Below are positions 43,371 through 55,300 of a stretch of DNA of 64,000 nucleotides, one piece after another (position 1 is the stretch's first letter; each line of letters begins with the position of its first letter). The stretch is from Wyeomyia smithii (Eukaryota > Arthropoda > Insecta > Diptera > Culicidae): the NCBI RefSeq assembly GCF_029784165.1, contig NC_073694.1, positions 42,079,006 through 42,143,005 on the forward strand, written 5' to 3'. Made by a program: the position numbers and the translations under genes. The notes beneath the pieces were generated by a model, which was not told the origin of the DNA, ran no database searches, and saw only the letters and a list, made by a program, of their open reading frames with translations.

Positions 43371-46300
43371 TTACTAGTATGTGAGCGCCATTAGGATTCA
43401 AGATGGCGAACGGAGACTAACCAATGCGCGGAAAGATACGTAAATTTTTACCCAAATCAAAAGCCGGTTATTCCGAATTCAGCCTTCGCCGTTTAAAAAC
43501 TGTTGACCACTTAAAATAGATAGCTTTTTATTCATTGACGAATAGCTAAGTCTTCACAGAAATCAAAACAATTGCTTTCCAAAGAAACCGCTAGTACTGA
43601 AACCCTACCTGCTAATCACTAGCGGCATTAGCTCATTGGGATGCGTTTTCCCCCTAGTTGTATCAGCCAATCCCAGCCAATCACTACTTCTACCGACAAC
43701 CCAGTGGCAACCGTGGGACACCTTAGAGCGAAAATGCCGCTGGCAACCCGCGATGATTCGATTCGGTAGTCACAAAATTGTGAAGAGGATTAAGCCGCCG
43801 ATCGTTGCTCTCGCCTACTTATTATAATCTTGAAGTTAACCCCCCTCCCCACCCCTTCGACAGTGACCCAACCCGATTGACGGTAGAGAAAGAGAAAAAA
43901 AACTAGTAGCACTACACGATTCGTTAATTATACAGTAAGACCGCAAAGATTGATATGTAATATACATTAGTTCTGTAGAGATCCTCAATAGCCTTATAGA
44001 GCAGTAGAGTTGCTTATCTGAAACTGAAACCCGCGTGTACACGCAGACGGACAAGCTGTCCATCGGCAGAGCATCGGATCACGCTCCGGTGACTTCGCTG
44101 ACAATAATTCATCTGTCATTTCGGGCTAAAAGCATTCTCCCGATCCGGTCGTCGTCATCGTGACGAGGGGTCGCCCAGAGCATTCGGGCGGCTTTCGCAT
44201 CGCATTGCATCGTGCCGCGCTCTGGAAGAAGATCACTTTCTGATAGGTCGATGACGGCTGTTTCACCCGGTACCCTATCTCACCACCACCGCCGCCGGCT
44301 CAAGTCGCCATGTTATGAAATTGTTCACACGATCTGGCGAGAGATAGTTGCGTTAATTTTTCGTTAATTCCATCGGAGATCCGTCGGCCGTCGGCGGCGG
44401 CTCAACACAAACCGTATCAACTTTCAACTACCGTGCAGTTTTAATTGATCCACCCGGAGTGAACGTGGAGAGGGGTACGGGTAAACGGGGCTGGGAAGTT
44501 TTGCGAATTCCTGTCTTCGGTAGCCGCGGACGCAAGTTGGCTGATGAGTTTGAGTTTGATTCGATTTTGATGATTCCGGACTGGCTGGCTCCCACGGCGG
44601 CTTCCAGTGTCGTTGCTTGAGGATTTTTGGTTTTAGCAGCGGCGTCGGCGGCGGCTTTCGACGAATCAAAAGAAAATGGCGACGGTAGTCGTGTTCGTGC
44701 CTAATTACGGTTTTCGTCGCTGACGTTTTCTACTCATCGAGTTAATGGAAGTTGAATGTAACATCGAATTCGAATTAGCTGCTTTAAACGAAATCCTGAC
44801 TGCTGTGGATTAATTAGTCGGTTTTCAGTGCTGTTTCGAAAGATGGAAACTTTTATTGACTTGTCATGTTTAGCGATTGACTGTCTTTAATTACCGTAAA
44901 AAAATGGTGTAAAGTCTTAATAAAATTCGCCAAAAGTGAGTTCTAGGAATGCCAAGCAATTTCGATCACTCCAAAGTGATTTTTTTGTTCCATCAAGTTT
45001 CGAAACATTCGCTCTGATCAGACAACTCTTCCCTACCCGACAAACATGCAGCAAAACAAATAACACGGAATAGCTTGCCGTGCAGCTTCGGGACACGCCA
45101 AAGGTCGCCAAACGGCAGCACTATCCTGGTGGCAGCCGGTCGGGAAGGAGGGAAAAGGGTACGCCGTACGACGACGGGTGGAGAGCTCTCAGCGCACGGA
45201 GAAGAGACCATAAATTGCCAACATCGTAAAAAGCAACCACTCTTGGCACGTCCTTGCCGCTACAATACAGGCCTCCCTCCATTACTTCTGCCTGCTAGTC
45301 GACTGCTTCGGTAGATAGCATCACCATAAAATATAAATGACGTTTCTCTTGCGACTCTTGGACCGGATCCGACCGTTGTCGCCGTTGTTACCGCACCCGG
45401 CACATTGGGGGTAAGCTGCGGTGAGGCAGAAAAAATGGCGGTTCGCTCGTGCGTTCGCCACAACTGTGCAAGGGTCCTCGGGAATAGGTCCATGCTGCCG
45501 CTGCTCCGCCAGCCGAACCCCCTTCCCAGTTTCTCGTTAGTTACTGTTGTAGTGTGCGTAGCCCGATGTTGTTGTTGTTACTGTTGTTTTTGCTGCGGGG
45601 GAAGAATCTTTCGTACCCTAACCGTACCACACATCCATCGCCCGTGGGAGGGGAATATTTTGGTTGCCACCCCAGTAAGCGGTTTATCTTTCTGCTTGCA
45701 GGCTTCCCTCGGTGATGATAATGCACAGAGGATGCCTGTTCTTTTCGAGTGTTTTTCCTTCTGCGACTCTCGGCTTGTGATTTCGAAACTAAAAGACTCT
45801 GCATGAGTGGAAGCCGTTTTGTGCGCCTCCTTGGAAGGCAGGAGGGGTGCTTGTGGGGCTGGAGAAATGTGCACCACTGTACACGAATGCTCCGGCAAAC
45901 AATGGTGCAGCTCGAAATGGGGTAGAGAAGTCCTTTTGTAGAGCCGAACAAAACTACCGTTACTAAGGGTTACTTTGAGTGTATGCAGTATGAAGTAGTT
46001 TTGTTCGCTTAGCAGAAATTAGTAAAATTATTCTCGAATCAAGCGGTAGAGTTTTCCCGAACAAATGTCACTTAGAGCTAAACAATGTGGTTTGAAAAAG
46101 AGTTGAAGTATTTACCGGCTCACAGAGCCGTAAACCCCACGCTGTGCAGCTAATGCAGAAATACTGCACGATAAGACGACTGAAGTGTAAACATACTTTG
46201 ATAACCGCTTGCTCTATTCTGTTGAACAGAAACCATTATTAGTAAATATATTTCACGGATCTGGCCTTTTCAGCCGTTCGAAATCATGTCACGAACAAAG

Positions 46301-47300
46301 CCTGACTGATAGCCCGAATAAAAGTTAATTCTCCGGTTTCCCCCGGCACCGGCGTGGCGACACTAAAAATTAGAAACCATTTATTAAAACCCGATTTAAT
46401 GGGCCGTGGTTTGCTGTCGACGACGGTCACAATTGCACCGGCACGATCGATCAGCTGGGTACCGATATTTCTTCCACCATTATACGCGCTGTAAATCCGC
46501 TGAAACAACAACCAGAAGCAGCAACACCGAAGAGAACACAAAAAGTAAAATAATAAAAAAAGAAACATTGCGCCATTCGTACGAGAGCTACCTCGCTACA
46601 CTCTCGCACTATCATAAATCAGCATTATCCTTTTGAACGGCGACGGTGGCGGCGACACCGTCGTCGTCGTCGAAGCCTGACACTTTTTCCCCTTTTTTCG
46701 GGTCCGAGTACCCTTGCGAAAAGTGACAATTTTCCGATAGTTTTTTTTCTATTTTCGTTCCGATCGAATAGGAACCCTTCCCGCTTTCAACAGTGAACGC
46801 CTCACTGAATAGTACCATATTGCTTTTGGATTTGGAATTTTCACTTTTGATGAGCGAGCGAAACCGGGTGACAGTTACAATTTGTCACCGATCCTGGGCT
46901 GTTGTTGCAGCCGAGGGTTCGCGCTCGGATCACAGTGGGACGTCCGTCTGTTTTGTCTCGTCGGTCGGAGGGTTACTGCTGAATTTATTCCAAATCACGC
47001 CTCGCTGCTGCCGTGTTACACTAGGGTCCGGGATGCCAGAAACAAAGAAAAACACTGAAAAGCATCCATTGCTACGAACATTCAACCAGATGGGCGATCG
47101 TGATCGACACAAAGAAATATAGCGAAGCAGTCGCTGTATATGTGTGCATGCATTTGTTAACACAAAGCTGTCACTCAACAGATGCGCCGAACGAATCACG
47201 GTCGGTTGTGTGTTTGGCAGCTGAAGCACGAATATGTGCTTGGTATGCCACTGTCAACGTCGTTGGGTGGCGCCATTTTGGTGGATATTTGCTGAAAGCA
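43371..47300. other. G+C-richer intronic region of otd (island 5, right part)
   Basis: Repeat-poor, balanced composition with CG-rich microclusters (44290-44420, 45100-45200, 46630-46680). Overlapping frames on both strands (45405-45806, 45541-45951, 46793-47122) carry no domain. Poly-Leu or Cys-type frames come from trinucleotide runs. First-intron placement next to the N-terminal exon makes it a good candidate for enhancers. Confidence 0.4.
44807..44816 (+). promoter_or_regulatory. GGATTAATTA composite homeodomain site
   Basis: GGATTA (44807-44812, reverse TAATCC) overlaps TAATTA (44811-44816), in the first intron. The composite could bind both Otd-type and Gln50-type homeodomains. It may be chance. 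Confidence 0.2.
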
Positions 47301-47541
47301 AGTTTTCGGGCTCAACACACGACTAACACAGTTGTGTTGTACAATCTTTGTCCTAGAAAATAGTAGCTTTTTGTAATGAAACTGTTGCAAAATATTACAC
47401 ACGTATAGCAGGATATCTTTTCTGATGGATAACTTATATTTGAAGCGAGAAATAATGTTTGTAGGAGCCATTTTTACGAATGACTTCAACTTGATGCAAT
47501 ATCATGGACAAAACCACTGTTTCAAGAGTCACATTTGAGCT

Positions 47542-47661
47542 CCCGCATAATCAATAACCAAAAAACTTACTTAACAACTAGTTCGGGATATAGTCACAAC
47601 TGGGTGGGTTATCGTTAAACGATCTGCATTATCATCCGTTTATGGTTATTGATTATGCGGG
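47542..47661 (+). mobile_element. 120-bp palindromic MITE, copy 2
   Basis: Same ends and length as 23890-24009: CCCGCATAATCAATAACC at the left and GGTTATTGATTATGCGGG at the right, perfectly inverted here. The shared core includes AACTAGTTCGGGATATAGTC. It lies about 40 bp from a Tc1-like pseudogene. Confidence 0.88.
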
Positions 47662-47699
47662 ATATGTTGTTAAATTGAAAATTGACACGGGATATGAAA

Positions 47700-48470
47700 A
47701 GAATAAACCAGAGGTTCTCAACCGGATTCAGATCCGGAGAACAGGCTGGCCGCTCGATAATTTCGTCGTCTTCTCAGCAAACCACTGTTTCACCAGCTTT
47801 AAGTTGTGGATTATCTTGCTGATAATCGAAGTTTTGATCCATCAAAGCCTCGCCGTGTTCAATTAAACTTATTTTTAGCATTTTTACATGGTGCTCAGAC
47901 ATCATTTTTGTTGTAATCTCTTGCCAACGGAAGCTTTCTTTCAAAAGGGAAAAATTCTCCGGCACATCGCTGTATCACCTTCAAAATTTCTGCTCAACTT
48001 GACTCCGGGTCATTACGCAAATCGTGCCAACAGTACTACCAACCATCTGGTTCATCAAGGTTAAGCTTTTTACATTAGAGAAAAAAGTGACGTTTTTCCA
48101 CTCATCGGTCCAAAATCTGTACTTCTCTGCGAATTTGAAGCGATTCTGTTTATGTCAACTTAGGCTTTAAAAGCCATTTATATGTACGACTCCAAGTTTG
48201 AACTGCTTGAGAGTACTTGTTTTACGCGGCATGTAGTTATCGCAAGTTCCAATTCTGCTCGAATTTGAAATGCTGTTCGTTTGGTTCACTGCAATTACAC
48301 GAATTCTATACTTATCCTTCGTAGAACGCTCACTTTTATACGCCATTTTTCAGGGAATTTCTTCCAACCGTAAGTGCGCCATGAATTTTCCGCCCAATCT
48401 CTTTGTTAGAGAAGCCTGAAACGTGGTAGGTTTTGATTTTCACCTTTTCATCAAACGTAAGATATTACAA
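47700..48470 (-). pseudogene. Tc1-like transposase pseudogene 2
   Basis: Read from the right on the minus strand: LTFDEKVKIKTYHVSGFSNK then EIGRKIHGAL (helix-turn-helix DNA-binding start, 48360-48468), a long decayed stretch, KKLNLDEPDGW and CWHDLR (48000-48075; the first catalytic region), and finally ERPACSPDLNPVENLW (47708-47755), which keeps the third catalytic Glu. Stops and frameshifts lie throughout, and the second Asp block (QDNA) is not recognisable. Inactive. The ends of the element were not found. Confidence 0.85.
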
Positions 48471-49264
48471 TCCACTCGTATTGGAATAATTGCACAGGAA
48501 AAACCGATCTCTCTCTCTCTCTCTCCCTAGTAAACAAACTTTGAGACTCAATTACTGACACTAAACGACACACAACATAAAAACTGCATGTTGTTTCCAA
48601 CAAAATCAGCACATCGCACTGAATGTCCATTGTTGTTTAATATGTCTGTAAAATCAAATCGAATATAAAATTCTGAACGCTTCTAAAGCTTCTTGAAATT
48701 TTTGTAACAGTGGTTAATACCTTTGAAATATTTTTTTGAGTTAATAGAAACTTACCGCGAAATGAAACGGGGCTCTCAGCTGATAAAAAAATCGATAATG
48801 GATTTGTGTGAACTCAAACCACCAAAAAAATTACGTCAACTTTACAGAAAAAGTTAAACGAAAAAGACCCACGAGCCATTCATGTAGATTTTGAGCGAAA
48901 GTATTCAACTGGTCACGGAAATTTGTATCTAGTATAGCCATTAGAAGTACAAAAGTTTAGAACATTTACCAAAATAATTTAGTTGTGAATAGTCTGTCAG
49001 AGTCGATAAACAGGACCTGTCTAAATGAAGAAGATTTCGATGTTACATACCCTACTGAACCTAACCTATTGGTAAATGATAAGGTTTATCAAAGTAGTAT
49101 GCTTATGATAGTCAGGCAGGAGGAGTTTCAATGCACTCATTCCTTTAGTTCTCGCCATCGCCGATCGGTAGAAGTATGACTGACTTTTCAGTCATATTTT
49201 AAAACATTTCTTTAAATGTTTGAACACTACAGACTTAGGACACTTCCCGACCATGTGTCTACTT
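48471..49264. other. AT-rich intronic spacer
   Basis: Includes a CT microsatellite (48507-48526). A 64-codon frame at 48985-49179 has no recognisable motif. No gene. Confidence 0.4.
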
Positions 49265-51225
49265 TAAATATCTCTTACCAGTGCTGATAAAAACAGTTCA
49301 CAATCAAAAATCTTCGAAAACTACAATCAATCTTTTTCAATTTCCACTTCCAATGAACGAACACTCTTTTTTTGATACACTGCAACGAATTGTCATACTC
49401 TGATGAAATATTTCACGCACATCGCTCAAGGTTACGCAATAAAAATGGCTGAATGATTGAATCAGTCTGTTGTTGTTCACTGTTGTTGTTTGTTTTAATC
49501 ACTTTTAAAATGTGAAATAATTAAACAATGTCGTGCAAAAGATCTGATCCTTGCTTGTGAAGCATTTACTGATAGCTTCGTTGAAGATTGTCTCGGTTTT
49601 GATCTGGCTACATGATCACTTTTACGAGGAAGAATAAAACGTTGTTGAAAAAAGCATTGACACTTTAAATACAAACGTTATTTTTTACAATATCCATTAT
49701 GGGACTGGTATGCGATTAATCTTTAGATGGGACAAACTGACATGATATTTTTTGAAAATTTAGCAAAACAAGTTATATTATTTTCCACATTTATTTTAAA
49801 AAAGCATTGACGATTTCAACCAACGATGGCCATAGCTCAAAATCGACGAAATTGTGGATGAAACTGATAGGAGAACTGTTCCATTATTCGTCTCAGCCCA
49901 TATATCATCTCATACAACATGAAAACACAATTGAAAATAGGAAAAAACGCATATTTTTTAACTAAACCAATTTGCTAATCCACGGAATGGATTCTTCTTA
50001 GTTCACTTTAGATTTCTCATAAAGTAAAATCCTCAAAAACTCACCTAAAAGCTCTAAATTTGATATTATAGTTAGGTATCTGCACTCGAAAACTCATTTA
50101 TTTCAATCACCTACCTCAGAAAACAAAATCCGCACATTGCTCTACGCGGCTACAACGGGACTCGTTCAGCAGTCAACCAAAGTTTTTTTCATCACTAGCG
50201 GACCGCTTTTTATTAAAATCACTAAACAAAATCACTCACTTCCCCAAAAGTATTACTATATTACCAAAGTTCACATCAATGGACAACGTAATTCTAATTC
50301 CCTAACAAAAAAAAAATAAAAGAATACCTACTTTAATCTTTGAAATGTTCACCTCAAATTTCCAAAAACAAGCTTGAAAGCTTGACAGCACTGCAGTGGT
50401 TACCTTGGTTACCAGTTTTGAACGTAAACAACTACAGCAGATATTTTGAACGTAAACAACTACAGCAGATAGCAGATATCGGTCTGCGGTTACGTTCTTT
50501 CATGATAATGTGATTCATTCATGATTAACAGTGTGATGAATATGGGGGCGTCTTGAGATGAATAATTGAGCAGTGATTTAAGTGTTGAGATGGATATGAA
50601 AGCGTTGTGAAAAATGGTTTGTTTTACAAAATTTAGATTAAATCTAGCTAAGTTTACTAAATATACAACGCTGGGCGATTTCATAGAAGCACGTAAGCGG
50701 TTTTTGTTTATTTGTTCAATGTTTTCGTGAAAATTTGGTATCTAATCCGGGCATTCTTCGTGAATATCGGCTTAATGAGATGAATAATGGAACAGTTCCC
50801 CTATGTGTTTCATGGCAGTTTAGTAAAGCGAAAATGAAAATCAAACAGCAAGCGAAACGCCAACAAAGATCCTTGCTGGAGCTGATTGCTCTCGGAGTAT
50901 CAAACTATACAGTTTTTTTTTGTAAGGGGAATAAAATTACGTTGTCCAATGGTGTGAACTTTTGTAATAATAAACACTGTACAGTACCTTGAATATACAA
51001 AAACTAACTGTAAACACAACAAAACTAAGAAAAATAAACTTTCAGAAGGAAGTTTTCACTGCAACTGACGGATGATTTGATTTTTTTTTATGAATAATGG
51101 GAAAACGAAGTAAGAGAGATCAAAAATGGCATGATAGTGAAATATTTGCTTGCCACGGTACAACTAACGTTTATGATAGATATTTTCCATAGCGCTGAAA
51201 AATATCAACCCTGTTTTTTACCAGT
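49265..51225 (+). repeat. Dispersed repeat D, copy 3, split by an insertion
   Basis: The left part (49265-49450) matches 10295-10460: AGTGCTGATAAAAAC, CATACTCTGATGAAATATTT, TTACGCAATAAAA. The right part (50813-51225) resumes with AGTAAAGCGAAAATGAAAAT, then CACTGCAACTGACGGATGAT and GCTGAAAAATATCAACC, matching 9227-9560. About 1.4 kb lies between the halves, most of it the TA-flanked element at 49868-50803. That shows repeat D was already in place when the element arrived. Confidence 0.55.
49868..50803 (-). mobile_element. TA-flanked non-autonomous TIR element (936 bp), inverted copy
   Basis: Ends TAGGAGAACTGTTCCATTA and TAATGGAACAGTTCCCCTA are inverted and begin with TA. It is the reverse-strand partner of 1612-2595 and aligns throughout. 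It contains a direct 28-bp tandem duplication at 50416-50471 (unit starts TTTTGAACGTAAACAACTAC) that the other copy lacks. No transposase. Confidence 0.78.
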
Positions 51226-51946
51226 GTCACACATAAAACTTTCATAAGACACCTTTTTGCTTCTATATGTTATAATAAAATGAACATGAAATGAGATCCT
51301 ACTTTTCAATAATTATTGCAACAACAAATGTATAAACGATATTAGGAAGAATCTTCGTCTTCAGAAGGATCACAGATAACAGACATCCAAGCTAATTTCG
51401 TTCATGTGTAAAAAGATGCAACGGTTTTTTAGCATGTCACAATTCGCAGTAAGAACTCTTAGTAGTCCATGATTTGATAACATCGACAAGGGTTGCCGTT
51501 TTTCGAAGTAGAAATTTTGAGCAGTCGTAATTTGTACATAATCGACAATTTATTCCATCCCAGTTTATATTTGCGATAAATTCGTATGTTTTACTGTTGA
51601 TTTGAAAAAAAAAAAACACAAACCTTACAAAATCAGTGTTATATCGTTGCAAAATCTGTGAGAACTTTCATGCGTCTGGCTGCTTTGACTATAATCAAGT
51701 GATGCCATCACTAAAGTGATTAAAGTCGCAAGTTGCATAAACATGGCGTTAGCATTCCAAAAGAGTAAGAATTTGAAATTTCACACGCGATTGTTGGAGT
51801 TTTTTGTTCTAGCTTGGATGTCTGTTATCAATGGTAAGATTTATGTCACTGTTATCTCTTCGAATCCCAAATAAAGTGCTTAAAATCAGTTCGAAACAGA
51901 AAAAAAATACAAGATTACTATTTTATCAAAATGTTTAAGGTATTTA
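51226..51946. other. AT-rich intronic spacer
   Basis: No gene or defined repeat seen. The 71-codon minus frame at 51437-51652 has no domain. Confidence 0.4.
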
Positions 51947-52420
51947 TTTTTCCTGTGTGGACTCGTCACTGCGACCATAGATTAGATCTATTGTGATATT
52001 GCTCAGGTGTTTTCTGTACTCCACACTTCATATTATTGGCAGTATCACTATTGAAGTAAGTGATACGCTTATCATTCATATCCGTGCTTGTGTGTAATTT
52101 TTACCTTTTCGTTTCAAGCTTACTGCTCTACTATACCGAGTCTCTGTCCATCCTAACAATATCGCCACAATTCCCTGGAGAGAATTTTCATATGTTACTC
52201 ACACCAGTTTTATTAGAATAGGGACTTATTTTTGTTAGAAGGAGAGTCAACAGGGGTACTGTAGAATTCAGATTGAAGGAAGGGTACGTGGTGGGGAGCC
52301 TGAGAATAAACTCATGTTAAAGTCATTTGATAATTAAATGGCCTGACTCTACTAAGATTTGAACCCACGATCAACCGCTTATTAAAGCGGACTCTGTAAC
52401 TTTGCGGCTACGAAGCTCCT
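51947..52420 (-). mobile_element. tRNA-derived SINE family 3, inverted copy
   Basis: On the minus strand it starts AGGAGCTTCGTAGCCGCAAA, has GATCGTGGGTTCAAATCTTA (B box with one change), and ends TCGCAGTGACGAGTCCACAC just before a T-rich (A-tail) stretch. It is colinear with 29989-30455 and 53092-53549. Confidence 0.8.
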
Positions 52421-52501
52421 ATTTTAGGTAACAAAATTGATAGAAAAGTTAAAAAAAAAAACTACCCATTTTCGAGCATAGTTCGCCCCTACGATTACCT
52501 T

Positions 52502-52555
52502 CTCGCGTATTCAATAACCATTAAACGTGCTTAAAAACTAATTCGGAATATAGTC
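52502..52555 (+). mobile_element. Left-end fragment of the 120-bp palindromic MITE
   Basis: CTCGCGTATTCAATAACCAT followed by AACTAATTCGGAATATAGTC matches the first 55 bp of 23890-24009. The right half is lost. Confidence 0.6.
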
Positions 52556-52796
52556 CAAAAGACAAATTCTGCAGAACAAAGAATAATTTTAAAAAGCGCA
52601 GTCAACACCATACGAAATGTTATAACAAATGTATGGATGATGAATAAATTAAACTTGACACGGTGAATTTCTTCAAATATTTTTTAATAAAAGTGACAGC
52701 TTGTTTTTTGTACGTTTTTTAGAAGGGAAGGGGGGGTGTTATCCAATGCTACGTATAATTTTAGGGGGCTGAAATTTTCTGCATTCCGAGTGAAGG

Positions 52797-52923
52797 GAAA
52801 CCGAAATCCGCGCAAAAAAATACCGCATAAATTCCGGAATCCGAGTATAAAAACGGTGTAAATTCCGGAACCCACGTAAAATAAGCCGCGTAAAAAAAAT
52901 GCGTAAAAATCGACCTTAGTGTA
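52797..52923. repeat. Minisatellite of CGCGTAAAAA / TTCCGGAATCC units
   Basis: About four degenerate units: AAATCCGCGCAAAAAAATAC, AAATTCCGGAATCCGAGTAT, AAATTCCGGAACCCACGTAA, CCGCGTAAAAAAAATGCGT. It ends CGACCTTAGTGTAC, identical to the end at 36393. Confidence 0.7.
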
Positions 52924-53091
52924 CCGCTAATTCGACGTTTAAGAGCACTGCGCTCTGTAATCAACTTAGGTCCTTTTGAAAAGTGACTCTGAAATTGATT
53001 GCGTTTCACTGAAGCATGCGTTTTGCAAAGCTACTTTTGCAGTAAAATATGCTTATAATTTGAAGTAATGTTAACGTTTTAACGCCCTTTT

Positions 53092-53549
53092 GGGGAGGTG
53101 CGTAGCCGCTTTGTCAAGTGGATGATCGTGGGTTCGAATCTCAGTAGAATCAAGCCATTGGATGCCAAAAAGGACTTAAGCATCGGTTTATTCTCAGGCA
53201 CCTCACAACTTCCCCTTCTTCTACACTGAAATCTATAATACCTTCGCGTGACTTCCTCCTAACAAAGGATAAGTCCCACTCTTTAAAAAAAACTGGTTAG
53301 AAGGACGCACGATAGAACTCCTCCAGAGAATTATGATTGGCGATATTTGGCAGGAGGTAGGAGGCTCAGTATAGTAGAGTCGAGAGCGTGTAAAAAGAAG
53401 GATAAAATGACTTTACACACAAGCACGGATAAAACAATAATAATAAGCATGCCACTTCTCAATAGCGGTATTGACAACAATAGACGTGCGGGATACTGCA
53501 TACATCCGGACATAGATTAACGATTCTGGTCGCAGTGAGAAAAAAAAAA
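53092..53549 (+). mobile_element. tRNA-derived SINE family 3, near full length
   Basis: Starts GGGGAGGTGCGTAGCCGC, B box CGTGGGTTCGAATCTCAGTA, ends CTGGTCGCAGTGAG plus a run of about ten A. It faces the inverted copy at 51947-52420, 671 bp away. Confidence 0.82.
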
Positions 53550-54120
53550 GTTTTCCTTTGCTTCCATTTAAATTGAGCGAAATGAAATAAGCGTTTCAAT
53601 GGCCAAATTTTTAACGAAACTTTTAAAACCCTGCATTGCTAATGAGGTGAAAATTTTCTCTAGTTTCTCGTACATACATTCATCAAGTTGACTATATTCT
53701 TGGAGCATTGGAGCACGTCTTATGTTGTACTGTTTTTATTAGGATTGTTATTTATTCCTACAACACTAATTAACACAGATCTCATCCCAGGACTAAAAAC
53801 GTCGCTTTTACGTTTGCTTACGGGAAAACTTCATTAGGGTCTTTGAAAATATCACGCATTTTCGAGCTTTCCAGGAGCACCACCATTGACAGGCATGGTT
53901 AGAAAGCTATAATCTTTCTTTTTTTTCAGTTTGAGTCAGCGTATTTTTTTGAGATATTTTAATAGTATCTTTTTTCGCCTTTATTCAGAAACTAGAACAG
54001 ACTTAATTGAAAGTTGAGTGTAGACTGAAGTGACTCGTTAAAGTTCTATTGCGGGATATCAATTGCAAGAATAATTCCGGGGGTGGAGGGGTGTTGTGGA
54101 TTCTGGTTAATGCCGAAATA
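53550..54120. other. AT-rich intronic spacer
   Basis: Nothing recognised. Confidence 0.4.
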
Positions 54121-54400
54121 TTGTGAGATATACACTAAAGGTACGTTTTACGTGCTTTTTTGAGTTTTTTATGTAGCGTGTAATTCTACCCGGATTTCGG
54201 AACTCGATGGTTCTTTTATTTGTATTTCAAAATTTATGCCGGTGTGGATTTGGGAGTTTATGCGTTTTGTTACGTTAATTTCGCAGAAAAATTAATTTTG
54301 ATGCTACGTTTTTAAATATTTTTTATGTCAAATTTCCACTTGCTTTTCAGTTGATTTTTCGTGCGGATTTTGAAATTTACGCGGACTCAGGCATTAAAAG
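54121..54400. repeat. Worn copies of the TTCCGGAATCCGCG minisatellite
   Basis: ACTAAAGGTACGTTTTACGT matches the inverted end of the unit at 52923. It is followed by CGGATTTCGGAACTCG, GTGTGGATTTGGGAGTTTAT and GTGCGGATTTTGAAATTTAC at roughly regular spacing, on the strand opposite to the copy at 52797. The units are badly decayed. Confidence 0.4.
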
Positions 54401-55300
54401 CGGCTCAAATGGTCAAAAATTACATATAATTATTCGCAACAGTCGTTTTTTATTTACAGTGTTGTTTTCTTCTGCATGAAGAACGTTCGGTTTTATTTTC
54501 ATGAACTCAATGCGAGATATTTCAAACGCAACCCTGGGACTGTCCCGCGATATGTCATAAATCGAAGTTCAGATAGAGTTGTGTATGTAACTATAACCAC
54601 CAGAAATTGCTCTAAATTCGAAACTTTGCTTAAAATTGCCCAAAAAGTCGGCGCAAATCGGAGAAAAATGTAAGAAATTTAGAATCAGTAAATATCTGCT
54701 CTTCAATTAAAACCTGCACACACTCCAGAAACTTACATTTCGCATACAAAATGAATATCACAAATATATCATGGCAGTGTGGCCGAATCTTATTTACAAT
54801 GGTATCATCAACCAGAGTAAACAACAGGAGGTATTTTGTTATGCAACATGCAAAACAGCATCGTTCTCCGTTGAAATGTTTGTTTTGTTTTTTAATAACT
54901 GCTAAAGCTGAATGTTGTACAATTTACAAAACCGCTTCACCAGTTGGATATTCAAAATTTCATTGCGCAATTCACGTAATATTCCCCATATCTTATCTCT
55001 CCTGAGTTGGAGTCTTTCAATGAAGCTATCCCGTTTTAGAAAATGGAACGTATCCATTATTATTTTATTGCCAATTATTGCGGCAAATCGGGTATCGTTT
55101 GTTATTTAAGTACATGGGTTATGTCCGCTAGGAATCGGTTTATGAATGACAGAGTTTATTGACATCACATAAAGTTTCGATGGTGATGCGGCGGTGCACT
55201 TAATAGTGAGAGGTGCACTTTTACATTCAAAGATCTAAATTGATGATCTGTTGACACAATTCATGTTGACCATAAAATAGAAAATATTAAAAAAGAATGG
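54401..55300. other. AT-rich intronic spacer
   Basis: Frames of 64-84 codons (54476-54673, 54751-55005) show no domain. Confidence 0.4.

Noticed and set aside
45405..45951. 133- and 136-codon frames on opposite strands in the otd intron
   Set aside because: Cys/Leu-rich stretches come from GTT and TGC repeats, and no domain is present.
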